Source: Dehalogenimonas alkenigignens (lineage in GTDB: Bacteria; Chloroflexota; Dehalococcoidia; Dehalococcoidales; Dehalococcoidaceae). Taken from it: DNA of 64,000 bases. The notes below the pieces were generated by a model, which was not told the DNA's origin, did not search any database, and saw only the letters and a list, made by a program, of their open reading frames with translations. Made by a program: the position numbers and the translations under genes. Shown here piece after piece: positions 23,525 to 31,777 of this stretch. Within the stretch, counting starts at the first letter, position 1, and the number at the start of each line of letters is the position of its first letter. The stretch is taken from assembly GCF_001466665.1 (NCBI RefSeq), contig NZ_KQ758903.1, positions 1,733,684-1,797,683 of the forward strand, written 5' to 3'.

Positions 23525-24163
23525 ATGTTTATTACTCTGGACGAGGCTACGGAGATTATCACTCCCGAGTTGGCTAGCAATCTTGCCTATTGTGCATCGT
23601 CTTCATTCAAGGACTGGTTCACTGAAGTATCAGAAAACGGAAGGGCTACTAGTACGCCTTGCACAAAGGCTAGTTTTATTAACGACAGGATGATCCATTA
23701 CGCCAAGACACTATTTCCTCCAACACCAGGATCGGCCATCAGGGTAATCAAGATCCATGGGCGATATCAAATTTTGATCGAAAACAAGCTAATCTTTAAA
23801 ATGAAAAAATTAAACCAAAACCTTCTGACGAGTAACATCCCTACTCGAACAGTGATAAACTTTAACAGGCAACTCTGCCCACCTGAATACGGAACTCAAC
23901 TTCGTTTTACTAATATGCCAGACGATATCACTCATCTAATTGTAGGATATAGAGAAAACTCACTAAAGACAGGAATTGGTTGTTTCATCACTTGCCCTGA
24001 TGGAAAACGCAATCGCTGGATCTTTCCAATCGGTTTCGCTCCCTTACCCATTGTGGCTAACAATTATGTTCCGGTTGAGCCAGATTCGCCTCGAGTCCAA
24101 CCAAAAAAGGTCACACCCAAGATTCAATCAGATCTATTAGGAGTAACCGAAACTCATGACTAA
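23525..24163 (+). CDS. Unknown partner of an Xre-ImmA protein
   Basis: About 212 residues from the ATG at 23525, with GAGG 7 nt upstream; the GTG at 23513 is an alternative. It is visibly A+T-richer than the flanking operons. The N terminus (MFITLDEATEIITPELASNL) is helical and the C-terminal half beta-rich (THLIVGYRENSLKTGIGCFI). Its end overlaps the Xre-ImmA gene by 8 nt. By position it could be the toxin or effector of a toxin-antitoxin-like pair. I do not recognise the family. Confidence 0.6.
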   Translation: MFITLDEATEIITPELASNLAYCASSSFKDWFTEVSENGRATSTPCTKASFINDRMIHYAKTLFPPTPGSAIRVIKIHGRYQILIENKLIFKMKKLNQNLLTSNIPTRTVINFNRQLCPPEYGTQLRFTNMPDDITHLIVGYRENSLKTGIGCFITCPDGKRNRWIFPIGFAPLPIVANNYVPVEPDSPRVQPKKVTPKIQSDLLGVTETHD

Positions 24164-25277
24164 TAGTGCGCCCTTTAATCCTGAGATGCTGGCTTTGGCG
24201 AGACAATCTCGAGGATACACGCAGACTGAGCTAGCGCAGCTCCTTTCAGTGTCACCAGGATGGTTGTCAAAGATTGAGGCTGGATTAAAAGAAGTCAGCA
24301 TCGAATTTGCGCAAAGGCTAGCAGAAGTACTTGATTACCCGGTCTTATTTTTTTATAAAAGTGCAAGAATATGCGGGCCGGGTATCAATGAAGTGTTTCA
24401 TCGGTGCCGTTCGAAAATCCCCGTTAAGGCTAGGGACAAGAATCAGGCTTGGACTGAAATTAATCGCTTGAACCTTGAATCTCTGCTTCGGGGTGTAAAT
24501 CTCGGTGATATTGAAATACCTCAATATGATATTTATGAATTCGATGGGAATGTACGCGACATCGCTCGATCAGTTAGAGCCAAATGGCAGTTACCACATG
24601 GCCCAATCAGAAATGTGATTAAAACAATTGAAGAAGCAAGGGGAATCGTAATTCCAATAAAATTTGAAAGCCGTTTAGTGGATGCCACGAGTCGATGGCC
24701 CGCAAATATGCCTCCCCTTTTTTTCATGGGTCTGGATTTTCCGACTGACCGTACTCGCTTTTCTCTGTGCCATGAATTAGGGCATATGGTAATGCATCAA
24801 AATGGCCCTAATCCTTATCAGGAAGAACAGGCAAATGAATTCGCAGCTGAGTTTCTAATGCCGGAAGATGAAATTAGGCCATTTCTTATGGACCTAACCC
24901 TCCCAAAATTAGCAGCATTGAAGCCCTATTGGAAGGTATCGATGGCAGCCTTGTTAAAGAGAGCCAAAGATATTGAAGCGATTACTGAACGGCACGCCAA
25001 GACACTATGGATCGAAATGGGGAAGGCTGGCTATCGAACTAGAGAACCTGTTGAGTTAGACTTACTTAGAGAAGAACCCAAGCTGCTGCAAGAAATCATT
25101 GGTGTGTACTGCAACGAAATGGGTTATTCAGTAAAGGAACTGGCATCACTGTTTAAACTAAAAGAACATGAAGTGTGTAGATTATACTTTGGAGCTCCGG
25201 ATAGCAGTGAAGCAGACGAAGTTAAGGCAGCGATAGAAGAAGCCGAAAGAATTCTCAATGAATATCGTCATAACTGA
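24156..25277 (+). CDS. Xre-ImmA/IrrE regulator-metallopeptidase
   Basis: A 373-residue protein with an N-terminal Xre helix-turn-helix (RGYTQTELAQLLSVSPGWLS) and a ImmA/IrrE zinc peptidase domain with intact HELGH and downstream EEQANEFAAEFLMP. Members of this class repress genes and cleave partner or repressor proteins after stress, or act as antitoxins. It is translationally coupled to the unknown gene upstream, on the strand opposite to the surrounding operons, and A+T-rich, all pointing to an independent cargo cassette. Confidence 0.85.
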   Translation: MTNSAPFNPEMLALARQSRGYTQTELAQLLSVSPGWLSKIEAGLKEVSIEFAQRLAEVLDYPVLFFYKSARICGPGINEVFHRCRSKIPVKARDKNQAWTEINRLNLESLLRGVNLGDIEIPQYDIYEFDGNVRDIARSVRAKWQLPHGPIRNVIKTIEEARGIVIPIKFESRLVDATSRWPANMPPLFFMGLDFPTDRTRFSLCHELGHMVMHQNGPNPYQEEQANEFAAEFLMPEDEIRPFLMDLTLPKLAALKPYWKVSMAALLKRAKDIEAITERHAKTLWIEMGKAGYRTREPVELDLLREEPKLLQEIIGVYCNEMGYSVKELASLFKLKEHEVCRLYFGAPDSSEADEVKAAIEEAERILNEYRHN

Positions 25278-25304
25278 ACCTAAATAATTATTAAGACAAC
25301 GGCA

Positions 25305-25529
25305 TTAGTCAAACATCGCCTCCTGCCAGTTCCGCCATTTCTTGTCCTGGGCTTCGGCGTAACGCTTCACCGCCTTTGCCGCCCACTCTCTCCGTCTAGC
25401 TGCCAGCACGTCTTCACTTAGGGATCGAGAGACCGCCGGAGGAGACGTCTCCTCCGGCGGTCTTCGCATCTCGTAATCGGCCCTCAGGAGCGCGGCGAGA
25501 GCGAGTAAGGTGAAGTAGTTATTCCACAT
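25305..25529 (-). CDS. Small charged protein with hydrophobic N terminus
   Basis: About 74 residues from the ATG at 25529, overlapping the upstream gene by 11 nt; the longer frame reads over that gene. N-terminal hydrophobic stretch (YFTLLALAALLRADY) then a charged helical tail (ARRREWAAKAVKRYAEAQDK). It is the last gene of the minus-strand replication/regulation operon before the cargo cassette. Function unknown. Confidence 0.5.
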   Translation of the reverse strand: MWNNYFTLLALAALLRADYEMRRPPEETSPPAVSRSLSEDVLAARRREWAAKAVKRYAEAQDKKWRNWQEAMFD

Positions 25530-25764
25530 TGATGATCTTGCCCTTGATGCCGAACATCGTGGAAAAGCCCCAAGCCAACTGCTCGCACAGCTTGTCCACC
25601 GGCTCACCTAGGTCGAGTTTCTCGTTCGGGTCCAGGAGATAGAACCTGACCTCGAGTCGGCCTTCCTTCCGGCGCTTGGTGATCTCCATGCCCATATGGC
25701 GCCCGACCTCCTGAGCCTGCTCCATTTGCTGCCGGTTGATGCCAGCCATTCCCGGATTAAACAT
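25519..25764 (-). CDS. Small soluble alpha/beta protein
   Basis: An 81-residue protein from the ATG at 25764, with AGGAGG upstream; it overlaps the stop of the zinc-finger gene by 1 nt (TAATG). The N terminus is helical (NRQQMEQAQEVGRHMGMEIT) and followed by RLEVRFYLLDPNEKLDLG. No family recognised. Translational coupling implies it works with the zinc-finger protein. Confidence 0.6.
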   Translation of the reverse strand: MFNPGMAGINRQQMEQAQEVGRHMGMEITKRRKEGRLEVRFYLLDPNEKLDLGEPVDKLCEQLAWGFSTMFGIKGKIINVE

Positions 25765-26549
25765 TACATGCCTCCTTTCTGTTGTTCTGTCTCCCAGCCT
25801 TCCGGCACGCCGCCGCCACCCCGGCCTGGAAACATCTGCTGCTCCATGATGCCCCACACCATATCCATCACCTTGTCGATCCTTTTGGTGTAAGCCTCGT
25901 CAACCGTCTTCGGCGGCGGTCCCTTGGGTAACTTCTCTTCGATGTAGCCCAAAACACCGCCGACCGCCTCCTGAGCCGCTTCCCTGGCCATTTCCGAACT
26001 GGCGCCCCGGGCCCTGGCCGCGGCGGCATCAAGCTCCTCGCGGGAGGCGTTCAGCATCCGAAGAAGCGGCTCGAAGCGTTTGGCCTCGGCTTCGGCCTGG
26101 GTCTTCTGGATCTGGGCGAGCTCCATCACAAGAAGCATCGATGACCTGAGCTTCATCATGCCCCGGAGCTCGCACTCCTCTTCGTAGCTGTCGCCCATGT
26201 ATCGGCGCAGGACCGCCTCCGGGGAAATGACCTCGCTCTGCTTGTACGTCGCCGGCAGGGCGCTTGATTGGGCGTCGGCTGCCGGGATCATCTTGGCCAG
26301 CTCCTGGCGGACCGTTCTTTCCTTAAAGTGAAGGTCTTTGGTGAGTTGCTCGAAGCTGTAACCCTGACCCAGGTACTCCCGGATCTCAGCGGCGATGCTT
26401 TCTTCATCGACCTTTACTTCCACCTGTTCGGGGGTCTTGCTTTCGCTCATGGGCTGTTCATCCTTATTCACCGGATGGGCGCCCGACGTATGACCGCCGA
26501 GGGCCTTAATCGATTTGAACTTCCTGTTGCAGATCTTGCATGTGTACAC
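25764..26549 (-). CDS. C2H2 zinc-finger protein with helical body
   Basis: A 261-residue protein beginning with a C2H2 finger, CKICNRKFKSIKALGGHTSG then AH (Cys4, Cys7, His20, His25). The KALGGH core resembles the plant-type QALGGH finger and the fingers found in archaeal viruses; such fingers are uncommon in bacteria. Residues ~50-95 may be an HTH (LTKDLHFKERTVRQELAKMI). The rest is helical and Ala/Glu-rich, ending in a Gly/Pro-rich tail. Probably a DNA-binding regulator or packaging/partition protein of the element. Tandem repeats lie ~80 nt upstream. Confidence 0.75.
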   Translation of the reverse strand: MYTCKICNRKFKSIKALGGHTSGAHPVNKDEQPMSESKTPEQVEVKVDEESIAAEIREYLGQGYSFEQLTKDLHFKERTVRQELAKMIPAADAQSSALPATYKQSEVISPEAVLRRYMGDSYEEECELRGMMKLRSSMLLVMELAQIQKTQAEAEAKRFEPLLRMLNASREELDAAAARARGASSEMAREAAQEAVGGVLGYIEEKLPKGPPPKTVDEAYTKRIDKVMDMVWGIMEQQMFPGRGGGGVPEGWETEQQKGGM

Positions 26550-26629
26550 TTCCTGCCTCCTGTGACCGGCGCCGCACCGGGTAAAAGGTCAATGAACCAT
26601 CCTGTGGAACGTACAGGCCGTGACTACAG

Positions 26630-26669
26630 TGTAAATACCCGCTGTAAATACCCGCCTGTAGATACCCGA
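26630..26669. repeat. Three tandem TGTAAATACCCGC-type repeats
   Basis: TGTAAATACCCGC is repeated exactly at 26630-26642 and 26643-26655, and TGTAGATACCCGA follows at 26657-26669. The repeats lie in the 195-nt gap between the AAA+ gene and the zinc-finger gene, ahead of the latter. They look like binding sites (operator or iterons); the C2H2 protein is the obvious candidate ligand. Nothing else is recognisable in this gap. Confidence 0.75.
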
Positions 26670-26744
26670 AATTGACTTAATATTCCGGCCTCCCCTCCCC
26701 CGGGGGTCACCCCCTCCCCATCGTCCGGCGAGTCGCCCAGGGGC

Positions 26745-27659
26745 TCATTTTGTTTCTCCTCCTAAAAGTAATCCGATTGCCTTTTCTACGCCGAGTTGAG
26801 GGGCGAGGCGCGCCACCCTGATGGCGTCGCGGACATTCTGGGTGAGGCCGTCCAGGCGGCTGGCAATCTCTCCGGCAAGCTCGGGACTTAAGCCTTCGCA
26901 TCGCACCAGCACGCCCTGTACCACGGTAAGATATTCCGCCCGGCCGTACGGAAGGAGTTGACGGATGGCGAACCGAGACCTCAGCTCCGGCGACAGTTTT
27001 TCGCTTCTGTTGGAGGCGGCGATGACGCGAAGTGGGTTGCTCAGGTTGAGCTCCCGGCCTCTTTTAGCCCGAACGAGCCGCCCGCCTTCCATCATGGTGA
27101 GAAGCGCCGCGGTGTCGGCGGCGTTCATCTTGTCGATCTCGTCGATGAGAAGGATTCCCGGCTCCCGCTCGGCCACCAGGTCCCATAGCCCGGCCTTCGA
27201 TGTCGCCGAACCCACCAGCCAGATGGCTTTCTCGCCCCCGGCCCTTTCGATGTCCCACAGAAAGAGCGTCTTGGCCAGCGCCGGCGGCCCGGTCAGAAGG
27301 ACGTGCACTGGCTTTTCGGCAAGGAGCGACGCCCTCAGAAGCTCTTTCACGCCGTCATGGCCGATGATGTCCCCGAAAAGAGTGTCAGTCTCGGCTAGGT
27401 TTGGTTCCTGGCGCGTCTCGGCGGGTGCGTTTTCGGCTGAAAGAAGGCTTTTGCCCATTTCGCTCAACCGGTAACCGGTGTGGGAGTTGGAGCGAAAGAC
27501 ATTTTCGAGGTAGCCGTCCTTGAAAAGCCGGGAGAGCGTCGCCGGCCAGATGCGGACATGCCGCCAGCCCCAGCCGATGCGGTAGTCCTTGTCCATGTCG
27601 ACCGAGTCTTCAAACCGTGCGATCTCCGAAAGAAGCTCCAGGGTGTTGTCTTCCTTCAT
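26745..27659 (-). CDS. AAA+ ATPase with N-terminal winged-helix-like region
   Basis: About 304 residues from the ATG at 27659 (GGGGGTGG upstream, 2 nt after the J-protein stop). Walker A is TGPPALAKT, Walker B ILLIDEIDKM, sensor 1 VIAASNRSEKL, with an arginine-finger-like LRSRFAIR. The N-terminal ~85 residues look like a winged helix (LSRLFKDGYLENVFRSNSHT). The motor resembles MoxR/RuvB-type AAA+ proteins that load or remodel DNA-bound complexes. Adjacent to replication genes, it may be a helicase loader or DNA translocation factor. Confidence 0.8.
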   Translation of the reverse strand: MKEDNTLELLSEIARFEDSVDMDKDYRIGWGWRHVRIWPATLSRLFKDGYLENVFRSNSHTGYRLSEMGKSLLSAENAPAETRQEPNLAETDTLFGDIIGHDGVKELLRASLLAEKPVHVLLTGPPALAKTLFLWDIERAGGEKAIWLVGSATSKAGLWDLVAEREPGILLIDEIDKMNAADTAALLTMMEGGRLVRAKRGRELNLSNPLRVIAASNRSEKLSPELRSRFAIRQLLPYGRAEYLTVVQGVLVRCEGLSPELAGEIASRLDGLTQNVRDAIRVARLAPQLGVEKAIGLLLGGETK

Positions 27660-27661
27660 CG

Positions 27662-28021
27662 TTACCACCCCCTTTCTTTTGAAACTTTCTTGAAAGCCTC
27701 GGTGACAAGCTGTGTCAGGTACTCGGTGCCCTTTATGCCGGCGGTGTCGGGATGAACCTTTCTCAGGAGGTCCAAATAACGCCGCCGTACCTGTTCTTGC
27801 GGCATGGAGCGGTCGCAGCCGAGAATACGGTAGGGGTCAAAAGCCGGCTGAGGGGACGCCACAACCCTTTCAGTCGCCGAAATGTCCATCCCAAGCCTTT
27901 GGGCGAAACCGATGATGACGGCCGGGTCCGCGGCACTGGTAAAGAGGTCAGCCATGAAAGCCTGAAGCTCGTACGCCAGGTTCTGCTGCATCCGTTTGAT
28001 ACGGTTGAAACGCTCTTCCAT
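27662..28021 (-). CDS. J-domain protein
   Basis: About 119 residues from the ATG at 28021. The C-terminal 60 residues form a J domain: DPYRILGCDRSMPQEQVRRR, then RKVHPDTAG with the HPD triad, then a third helix (AFKKVSKERGW). J domains stimulate Hsp70 (DnaK). The N-terminal helix (RFNRIKRMQQNLAYELQAFM) may bind the client. Phages and plasmids use such proteins to borrow host DnaK for replication or assembly; it sits directly before the AAA+ gene. Confidence 0.75.
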   Translation of the reverse strand: MEERFNRIKRMQQNLAYELQAFMADLFTSAADPAVIIGFAQRLGMDISATERVVASPQPAFDPYRILGCDRSMPQEQVRRRYLDLLRKVHPDTAGIKGTEYLTQLVTEAFKKVSKERGW

Positions 28022-28023
28022 GT

Positions 28024-28245
28024 TTACCACCAGAAATGACCGCATAAGATGCCCAGGAAGAAGCCGAAGAGGATCTGCCACCAGTATTTGCCGCCGATCC
28101 TGGCAACAAGTAATCCCAGACCGAGGAAGATGAGCATGAAAACGAGCGGCGATTTCTTCTGGTCGTCGCGGATAATCTCAGTCCACGGCCGGCCGCCCAC
28201 CCGGCGCCACAGGCTTTCATAGAGCCTTCCCAGAAAATCGATCAC
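28024..28245 (-). CDS. Small membrane protein
   Basis: A 73-residue protein with two closely spaced hydrophobic segments (LVFMLIFLGLGLLVARIGG and ILFGFFLGILCGHFWW) after a basic soluble head. It overlaps its upstream neighbour by 4 nt. Function unknown; it may anchor the replication proteins to the membrane. Confidence 0.6.
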   Translation of the reverse strand: MIDFLGRLYESLWRRVGGRPWTEIIRDDQKKSPLVFMLIFLGLGLLVARIGGKYWWQILFGFFLGILCGHFWW

Positions 28246-28487
28246 TTCTTGCCTCCTTTCGGTTTCAGCCAGCCGCGGTCTTCCTGGGGAATGGCCGGGA
28301 CAAGTTTGTCGCAGTCAGGACAGGCCTGGCAGATGTCGAGCACCAGGGGTTCGCCGCGGGCGAGGCGTTTCAGGTCTAAACTGCCGGTTCCCGCCTTGAA
28401 GGACAGGGGGTAGCCTCTGCGGCAATAAATGCGCTGTCCCAGCACCCGGGCATGGTTGCAGTCGTAGAGCGATCGCCTTTTCTTCAT
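28242..28487 (-). CDS. Small Cys-rich, possibly zinc-binding protein
   Basis: An 81-residue basic protein with Cys10, Cys22 and CQACPDC (starting near residue 53), a likely zinc or Fe-S binding set. It overlaps the primase/helicase gene by 4 nt, so it is cotranslated. I do not recognise the family. Confidence 0.6.
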   Translation of the reverse strand: MKKRRSLYDCNHARVLGQRIYCRRGYPLSFKAGTGSLDLKRLARGEPLVLDICQACPDCDKLVPAIPQEDRGWLKPKGGKK

Positions 28488-30781
28488 TTCACCCTCACCG
28501 AAGACTCTTCCTGGCCATAATCAATATCGATGCCCCTTTTATACCCGCCCAAACCGTCCGAACCGTCCGCACTGTCCGCCTCACGATTGGGCTTAGCTTT
28601 GGGGCTTGGCGGACGGTTTGTAAGGGGTTCGGCCAAACCGTCCGCCAAATCAGGGGATTTAGCTTCAGCCGGCGGACGGTTTACTAAACCGTCTTCAAAA
28701 CCGTCCGCCGAATTTGTATCTAAAGCGGACGGTTCGGACGGAGCGGACGGTTTTTCAGGGGATACGGGGATATCCTGTTTCATGCCGTACATCGAGGCGA
28801 TCCTTTGAGCCCGCTCAGGCTCCCAGCGGATCAGCCTCTGGCGGCCTTTGCCGACCCGGTCCTTGGCAAAGCCGAGTCTCTTGGTCAGATGCCCCACCCG
28901 CTCCGCCGTCAGTTCGGACGCCTCTTCATCGAGCCGGTTGGCCCGCGTGGCGATGCTCCTCGATGTTAGCTCGCCGCCCTCTCCAACAAGCTCGATCATG
29001 GCGGCAAGCACCCGTCCGGCATCGCTTTCCCGTCGCCTGGCATAAAGGGATTCCTGCAGCCGGTGAACGAAGCTGCCGAGTGCTTCCGCCATGGCGTGGT
29101 CGCCGTTAAGCATAGCCTTCATGGGAATGAGTATCTCCTGGAGACGCGGCTGAAGATTCGGTTCGAGCAGTTCGTTGCCGAAGGTCTTGCCCCTGAGGCG
29201 GCAAAGATTGTGAAGACGAAATGTCAAAAGCTTTGACCGCAGGGTACCGACCTCTTTGTCGAAAGAAGCCGGCAGCACCCGGGGGATGTCGTCGCGGGTA
29301 AGCGGCATCATTTCGGAGGTGAGACAGCGGCTTTCCAGTGCCTCATCGCTGAAAGGAAATCTTGTTGAAAGTAGTTTCGGACCGAACACCTGGTAGCCGC
29401 GCGGAAACCATTTGCCGTTTTCCTTGTCGGCCCGTAAGACCGGCATCCCCGGCCGGTAGCCGTTATTCAGAAGTTTGACCATTTCCGCCCAGGCGGTCGA
29501 GTCTTTGAAGTCTGCCTCATCCAGGACCAGCGTCCCCCGGAACTGCTCCAGGATGCGGAAGATCGGCGACGGCGTGGTGGCGCCGGAGGCGAACATCGGC
29601 CGGAAACAAATACTCCCAACCACCTGCAGAAAGCGCGTCTTGCCGGTGCCCCAGTCGCCGATCACCCGAAGATACGGGATCGAGGGGGCGAACTCGTACA
29701 CCCAGCTCAAAAGCACATATAAAGCGACAATCTCCTCGAAGTCGGCCGGAAGCTCCAGGTAGTAATGAATGAACCTTTGGATTTCGCTGAAAAGGCGGGC
29801 TTGCGAATCGTACGGCGCGGCCGTTGGGGCAAAATGAACCACGTGACCGACCAGCATGTCTTGAGTCGGCAGATAAGTCACCTTCGGCGTCTCATGTTGG
29901 TAAGCCTTTCTGACGGCGCCGTTCACTGAAACCATAAAGTATCGCTCATCCTCATCGACCACCATCTCGCCGACCGTTCCGTCGCGGAGGACGAAGCCGG
30001 ATACATAGCGCTCCTTGTCTTCTTCCTCCAGCTTAAACTCCCCGACGAGCTTTTCGGCATCGGCGAGGGAATGCTTGAGCAGATAATCGTCGATGCCGGT
30101 CTTCTGCTGGCCTTCCAGCTGCGGCAACTGGACGATATGAAGGCTGGCATCCTTGCGCCGGAGGTGTTCGGCGATGTGCGAGAGTGCCTTTTTCACCGGC
30201 TCCTTTGTCGCGATATCGGAATCGAAGGCGAGATAGACCTGCCGGTCTTTCAGTACGATGTGATCCCAGTCGGCCAGGAGCGTGACGCCGCCGAACTCGT
30301 TCTTGCCCTTGAAGCCCCAGACGCCTGTGACGGATATGGCGCAGGCGCCATGGCCGGCCAGGGCATCGGCTTTCTTTGAGCCTTCGGTGATCCAGAGGGG
30401 GACCTTGGGGATTCCGAGGGCTTTCTGGCAGCGCGGCGGGCAGTCGAGTCGGTTGCTTGAGCCGGCCGGTAGTTCGTACTTGACCGTTTTGCCTTGGGTG
30501 TTGGTGCGAGGATTATCGGACCGGAACTGGTAGCCGGCTGGCTGCCCATCGACGCCCCATAAGGGAATTAAAAGGCCAGGCACGCGCTGCTGAGCCGGTG
30601 CAAAGCCGAACCTTCCCAGCTCGGCTTTGCACACGATGCTCCGGTACTTCCGCTCCCGGATGACGTCGAGGTCGAGGCCGGTTTCTTCCAAAAGATGCTT
30701 CAGGTGACTTTCCAGAAGCTCCGGCGCGGCCTCGGAAAACACGCCTCCGCTAGCGGCCTTTTCACCGCTCATATCTTTCAT
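28484..30781 (-). CDS. Replication protein: TOPRIM-like (DUF3854) plus NTPase
   Basis: A 765-residue fusion. Residues ~60-245 resemble the DUF3854/TOPRIM primase-type domain (WITEGSKKADAL with Glu133; LAFDSD with Asp187/Asp189; TGIDDYL). Residues ~330-480 hold a helicase-type NTPase: Walker A GDWGTGKT (375-382) and Walker B LVLDEAD (418-424). The C-terminal ~110 residues are disordered and Pro/Ala/Asp-rich, and this stretch of the gene is built of short DNA repeats. Expected role: primase-helicase initiating replication of the element. It is the first large gene after the RDF-like gene (12 nt). Confidence 0.8.
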   Translation of the reverse strand: MKDMSGEKAASGGVFSEAAPELLESHLKHLLEETGLDLDVIRERKYRSIVCKAELGRFGFAPAQQRVPGLLIPLWGVDGQPAGYQFRSDNPRTNTQGKTVKYELPAGSSNRLDCPPRCQKALGIPKVPLWITEGSKKADALAGHGACAISVTGVWGFKGKNEFGGVTLLADWDHIVLKDRQVYLAFDSDIATKEPVKKALSHIAEHLRRKDASLHIVQLPQLEGQQKTGIDDYLLKHSLADAEKLVGEFKLEEEDKERYVSGFVLRDGTVGEMVVDEDERYFMVSVNGAVRKAYQHETPKVTYLPTQDMLVGHVVHFAPTAAPYDSQARLFSEIQRFIHYYLELPADFEEIVALYVLLSWVYEFAPSIPYLRVIGDWGTGKTRFLQVVGSICFRPMFASGATTPSPIFRILEQFRGTLVLDEADFKDSTAWAEMVKLLNNGYRPGMPVLRADKENGKWFPRGYQVFGPKLLSTRFPFSDEALESRCLTSEMMPLTRDDIPRVLPASFDKEVGTLRSKLLTFRLHNLCRLRGKTFGNELLEPNLQPRLQEILIPMKAMLNGDHAMAEALGSFVHRLQESLYARRRESDAGRVLAAMIELVGEGGELTSRSIATRANRLDEEASELTAERVGHLTKRLGFAKDRVGKGRQRLIRWEPERAQRIASMYGMKQDIPVSPEKPSAPSEPSALDTNSADGFEDGLVNRPPAEAKSPDLADGLAEPLTNRPPSPKAKPNREADSADGSDGLGGYKRGIDIDYGQEESSVRVK
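28552..28752. repeat. Iteron-like cluster of AACCGTCCG in both orientations
   Basis: Eight exact 9-mers lie within 201 bp: AACCGTCCG at 28552, 28561, 28636 and 28699, and its complement at 28610, 28673, 28726 and 28744, plus near copies at about 28570, 28687 and 28735. Several pair into hairpins; 28606-28620 and 28634-28648 are a perfect 15-bp inverted repeat. The ends are tandem triplets at 9-bp steps in opposite orientation. All lie within the 3' end of the replication gene, suggesting a replication origin. Confidence 0.7.
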
Positions 30782-30793
30782 GGCTATGGTCGA

Positions 30794-31777
30794 CTAGGAG
30801 GCGGCGTCGCGGTCGACGGCTTTTAGGAAGCGGCTGAGGGCCTCGGCAGAAAATTTCGCCGGCGGTAGCGGCCAGTTGAAGTCCCGTATCTCGACGTCGA
30901 TGTTGCAATGCTTGCTAAACCACTGCCTGAGCTGGTGTTCCCGAATGTCGAGCTGCCACACTTTGCTCTTGGCTTTGTCCCAGAGCCTGATGAGGTCGCG
31001 CTCGGTAACGCCGTCTTCGAGCCTGACATTCTCTTTATTGATGTTAATTGCCTCTTCGGGGAAAAGGTCGTCCGGCGCCGCACTGTCGGGCGGCGGCAGG
31101 AGCAGCACCTCGCTCGGAGGCAACTGGGCGAGCTTCTGGATCTCGGCCAGAGTAGAATGCGAGGTCAGCAGCAACACCCGAACCGTTTTCTTCCTGCCCT
31201 CGACGTCGACCTCTTTCTCGATGAGCCTTAAAGAAAGAGGAATCATCGACAACCGGCCGCAGGCGCTCTTTATGAGGTCAAGACTGTTATTCACGTTAAG
31301 GATGGAATGGTACGAGCCGGTGTCGAGCTGGTAGACGCCGATGCCCGGGCAGTCGGGGATGAGGAACTGGAGGTTCATCACCCGCTTGCAGCGACCGGTC
31401 TCGTAGTGGTGGCATGACTTCGGGCTGCAGGCTATTTCCCTAAGCTCGGTCTCGGCATCCTCATGGGTGGCGATTTGGCCGGTTTTGATGTTCACCCTGG
31501 CCACCGCCGTCTCGCCATCGCCGCGGCAGATGAGGCCGCGGTAGGCCGAATAGCACCTGAGGTACTGGCTCGCCCATTGGTTCGAGTTTTCGGTCGGCAG
31601 CATGACCGAAAGCTCGGTCGGACACTGCCCAAAGACCTTCTTCACCTCATCCGGGCAGACGAAGTAATCGGTCGGGACCGGGTACGAGAACCCTTCGCTA
31701 GACTCCTTCGTCAGTCCCAGCCTGATTTTGCCCAGCCTCGGCAACCTGATGACTCCGGTGATTCCCTTGATCGGCAT
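30794..31777 (-). CDS. Recombination directionality factor-like protein (phiC31 Gp3-like family)
   Basis: A 327-residue soluble protein. The pattern PTDYFVC, PTELSVMLP, WASQYLRCYSAYRGLICRGD, then a Cys cluster (CSPKSCHHYETGRCK) and VMNLQFLIPDCPGIGVYQLD matches what I know of the family annotated as recombination directionality factor, which includes the phiC31-type Gp3 proteins. These bind large serine integrases and switch them to excision. A large serine recombinase lies 1.8 kb away, across the repressor switch, which fits. The Cys residues probably bind zinc. Confidence 0.65.
   Translation of the reverse strand: MPIKGITGVIRLPRLGKIRLGLTKESSEGFSYPVPTDYFVCPDEVKKVFGQCPTELSVMLPTENSNQWASQYLRCYSAYRGLICRGDGETAVARVNIKTGQIATHEDAETELREIACSPKSCHHYETGRCKRVMNLQFLIPDCPGIGVYQLDTGSYHSILNVNNSLDLIKSACGRLSMIPLSLRLIEKEVDVEGRKKTVRVLLLTSHSTLAEIQKLAQLPPSEVLLLPPPDSAAPDDLFPEEAININKENVRLEDGVTERDLIRLWDKAKSKVWQLDIREHQLRQWFSKHCNIDVEIRDFNWPLPPAKFSAEALSRFLKAVDRDAAS

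Noticed and set aside
28484-28880. CRISPR array as explanation of the repeats near 28.6 kb
   Set aside because: Repeat units are only 9-15 bp, in both orientations, with irregular spacing and inside an open reading frame.
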